Part shown: one piece after another, positions 60,421-64,000 of the stretch
Numbering within the stretch: the stretch's first letter is position 1
How the letters are laid out: each line of letters begins with the position of its first letter
DNA from: Eretmocerus hayati
Lineage: Eukaryota > Arthropoda > Insecta > Hymenoptera > Aphelinidae
Assembly: GCA_029851415.1 (NCBI GenBank)
Contig: CM056741.1
Location: 71,042,282-71,106,281 of the forward strand
DNA length: 64,000 nt
Reading direction: 5' to 3'
Position numbers and translations under genes: made by a program
Notes under the pieces: generated by a model
Databases searched by the model: none
What the model saw: the letters and a program-made list of their open reading frames with translations, nothing else
What the model was told of the DNA's origin: nothing

Positions 60421-63330
60421 TCGTGGTTGATGGTGCAGCTTTATCGGGTACATTTTGAACTAAGAACTTCACCCAGATCAAACATATTTGCTGGGGTGAA
60501 TGACGATCAACTTGTCGATTAGTGGTTTTCCCGCTCGTACGTGCTCTTACGTTGAATTGATGAAGATCTCAAGTTTGAATGCAGTGCGAGATGTGATGGG
60601 AAACAATCTCTGCATGTGAACTCTTGATGAGCTTTTGATCATTTAACTTAGAGCAATTCCATGTAAAATTCTAGATTTTGCAAATAACGTTATAAGTTTG
60701 GGACTAGACTTGAGGATCAAAATGAGTCACGCGAATCAGATACTTATCATACAAGTCTCTTGGTTACGGAATAAAGCCAAGTCCGCACGCTCGCGCACCC
60801 AATGCGTGAGCGATCTCGACTGATTTTCGTATCCCTTGAATTGGCTGTGATAGCAATGAGTATGATTAATGAACGAATATGGCGCTGTCTCTGTCGCGCT
60901 CACTGATACGCTGTGAAAAGTTTTGGAGAGAAATTTCAACCAACTGACGGAAAATCCAAGCGTCATCACAGTGTGGCATAGCCAATCCAAACTGTTGCAA
61001 TATTTTGAAACGACTACCGATACCGGCAGTTTATGATTATTTGAGTTAAATTCGGATTAATCGGTTGTCTCGTCGTCGGTTGCAGAGGTCGAGACTTTTG
61101 TATAAATCTTTTTTTCTTTATTATCTCTGAAGATTTGCTCTACCATTTTATCTCTTAAAATCCGGTACAAAAGACAATAAAGAAAATGAGCTTGGTTTGG
61201 TAACAGCCTTTGAATGAGATGAACTGCAGATTCTATTAGAGTCCACACCGAGATGTACCCACGAATGACGAACCACGAATCAAATTGATGATGCGGATAA
61301 AGGGCAGTCCAACAGGAGATCGAATGACACATGTAACGCGAGTTCCCTTCATTCGTTTGTAGCATAACAAAATTCTGGTATTCTTCATAAGGAAATAAAG
61401 TATATACTTTTACTTATTAATTACCAACATGTACACTCGTTCACCTCCATCGAGATCAATGACTTACCCTACAGTCGTTTCATGTATGGTTCCATTGAGC
61501 TTGGGATTCCAATTCATAAAAAATACAGACAGGCTGAAGGGTATGAGAATATTTCATTGGTCTCATGAATGGTGGAAAATTGATTGTGACAAGTGAAGAG
61601 AGTATCGAAAAATAACATCTTCGGTTGCATCTGAACTCACGAATTGCTCCTCATTCATCAATATTTCATGAAATATTTGTGAATCAAAAAGATTATGGAA
61701 ACACTTAATCGTTCACTGTTCGACAACGTCTTCGCACTGTTTCCGAAGGTATTGTTTCAAACAAAAACGGAAAAAAAGTAACGAACACGTTCGATGGATT
61801 TCTGGTAGATGTTCCGCATCTCGATCTCTTGATAGAAGTAAATTCCTCCGGACTGCATCGTGTCCTTGAGGCAAAAACTGATTTCAATTAAGTGGTTCTA
61901 CAGCTCCTGGGAGTAACATGACTTGCCGCGCAAAAACTGTATACGCGGCCACTTTCTTCTGTGCGCCAAGGAAAATGCAAGTATACACTCTTGATCTCGC
62001 GGAATGCCATCACGCACCGCGCTTCCAGTGGTCCGATTCTTCCTCGTCTTTGAAACAACACACAATCTGAGAATTTCCTTCGATACCCGCGCAAATCAGT
62101 CGTCGATTGATTCCAGAACTCTGCGAGAGGAGTATCTTACCGATTATTCCTTTAGTGACCTCATTCCTTCTAAATATGACGATTAAACTTTATGGTAATA
62201 ACTCGAGTAGTTTTGACAACTCATAGCGCGTTGACGACTGATTTGCGAACATGTCAATCCGCGAGAACCAACGATCCAATACCCCACCAGCGGACCACCA
62301 GCGTTTTTTTCAACATCGAAGCTCAGTTTGGAGAGAAATTAGATAAGCCAAATCAGCTAATCAGCAGCAAGGAAACAGCTAACATCATATTCAAACTGTA
62401 CATAATAATTCGTTCATCGAGAAAATCGTTGACCTATAGCGCACTCTGAATATCATCGAAGCTGGATTGCACATTTCTAGAATGTAAATATTTTAATAAC
62501 AACCCAAAAATAGTATAAAAATGATCGAATAAGCAGAAAATACGATGAAAAAGTGATCTATCACCTCTTACTTCACTGCTTCTTTGACTACGCGCTACTA
62601 TCACGAAAGTCTCACGCATTCGTTTCCTCAATCTGAAGCCGTGCTCTAATTTTCGTTGATGTGCTTTTTTACTTGTTCAACGAATCCTTTGGATTTATTT
62701 CTGCCACAATTTTCTGAGATTACAGCAATCGAGCTAGAAGAATTTGACTCGTGCCATGCAGTTGATACAAATTATATCCGGCATTGCGTGAAACAATCTG
62801 TGCAGATTGGAATTTTGATATTGACTGCTGCATCAATTGTAAATTAGTAATATTTTTCTCGTTCATGTTGGAATTATTATTCTGAATAGTCGATTAAAAA
62901 GTAATTAACGTATCTGGGAACCAAGGGGATAAAGTTCAACCATTTCCTTGATCATCCGTATACAGGTCAAGAATCTAGGATTTGGAAAATTCTTCTTGTC
63001 TCTTGAGAGGCTAATTCTCGGATTTCTCCAGGGTTGGCTCTTCTTAATCAGAGCTATTTCAGATGAGACCGTCCAACGAAGCAAGGTCAGAAAATTGGAA
63101 TCCTTCCGCGATGGAGTATATAATTCTAGAGCAAAATGAGTCGACACGTATTTTTTGTTTAGCCCAGATCGACTTTGCATCGGAGCTATGCGAATTTGTA
63201 GTTTGGAGCCTAAAATTGAGATTGGCACTCTGAAATTGGTGAAAGCTCCACAACTTTGCTCGTAATGGGTCTTTCGAGATGGGGCTTGATGGGGAATACC
63301 AAATACAACGTTTCCTATTAGAATAGAATC
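60421..63330. other. Non-coding stretch
   Basis: AT-rich with no recognised gene. The minus ORF at 61057-61365 could be an exon, but no family match is apparent. Confidence 0.35.
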
Positions 63331-64000
63331 CTATGGTGCTCAAAATTTCACATAGATTTCCAAAAAGCAACGATTTGATAAAAAATGAGAAAATGCAATT
63401 ACTCAAAAACATGAGTTCGTATACCTTTGAGTTTTTTTTAGGGTACTCTGAACGATGTCAAACATGATGCGTTTGCTCTGGTTAGGTGCTAAAAATTCGG
63501 GGGGGGGGGGGGGTGCTAATAATAACTTTTTGGAAGAAAAATTTCAAAAACCAAATTATTGTTGTGATTCGGTAACAACTATTTTGGAAAGGTCTATTTC
63601 CTCTACCAAGAGTATCGTAACCCCATGGAAGTGTCCTAAGATGATTAATTTCGGGATTTATCGCTAAATTCCATTCTTGAAAGGTTACAGCTCATCATCT
63701 TGGGACACTTCCACGGGATTACGATACTCTTGGCAGAGGAAATAGACCTTTCCACAATAGTTGTTACCTAATTACAACAAGAATTTGGTTTTCGAAATTT
63801 TTCTTCCAGAAAATTCTTTTAGCGCCTTCCACGAATTTTCAGCGCGTATCGGAGCAAATGCATCAAATTTGGCATCGTTCAAAGTACTGTCAAAAAAAAA
63901 TTCAGAGGGATACGAATTTATGTTTTTGAATAATTGCATTTTTTCATTTCTCATCAAATCGTCGCTTTCTGGGACTCTATGCAAAACTTTAAGCACCATA
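63331..64000. mobile_element. Large palindrome truncated by the window end
   Basis: TATGGTGCTCAAAATTT near 63331 pairs with AAAACTTTAAGCACCATA at the last bases. The arms run inward through CGATTTGAT...ATCAAATCG and AGTATCGTAA...TTACGATACT to a centre near 63670. It is a foldback element of at least 670 bp whose right end lies beyond the window. The left arm holds a G15 homopolymer (63499-63513) absent from the right arm. Confidence 0.8.

Overview
This is animal nuclear DNA, most likely from an arthropod and probably an insect. It is AT-rich with scattered CpG-rich islands, has a spliced single-copy gene with GT-AG introns, and carries many cut-and-paste DNA transposons (Tigger/pogo, TA-duplicating Tc1/mariner-type, PIF/Harbinger-type and a probable Transib-type). 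No operons, rRNA genes, CRISPR arrays or bacterial signals were seen. A hymenopteran source is possible, but the sequence does not settle it.

Host genes. The only confidently recognised host gene is an Nramp/SLC11 (Malvolio-like) divalent-metal transporter on the minus strand, 56806 to 49023. Its nine exons join in frame into a protein of about 534 residues. It keeps the TM1 DPGN motif and the GQSSTMTG transport signature, but the metal-binding methionine of the TM6 MPH motif is glutamine. Its introns hold several transposons.

Mobile DNA. The centrepiece is a 13.4-kb palindromic element at 18891-32318. It has CACTATGCC termini, a 5-bp CGGCG direct repeat at its borders and inverted arms of about 4.1 and 5.7 kb. 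The arms are built from a 527-bp higher-order satellite made of three ~176-bp monomers. The spacer carries a two-exon gene for a Ulp1/SENP-like (C48) cysteine protease of about 411 residues. The CACTATG end and the 5-bp GC-rich duplication point to Transib-type mobilisation, although no transposase gene is present. A second long-inverted-repeat element (9736-13015) is flanked by a perfect 8-bp duplication. A dead Tigger-like transposon (39090-41278) sits inside a foldback element. A palindromic TA element (4853-5645) sits inside another repeat, and an empty copy of that repeat lies at 36535-36979.

Layout. 1-9.7 kb: foldback elements, including one with hammerhead-ribozyme-like cores, plus a CpG-rich stretch. 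9.7-13 kb: the 8-bp-duplication element. 13-18.9 kb: CpG-rich non-coding DNA and a SINE-like insert in a CT microsatellite. 18.9-32.3 kb: the giant palindrome. 32.3-48.4 kb: non-coding DNA with foldbacks, Tigger, a Harbinger-type MITE, a tRNA-derived SINE and a pogo-type MITE. 49-56.8 kb: the Nramp gene. 57-64 kb: no recognisable gene, ending in a palindrome cut by the window edge.
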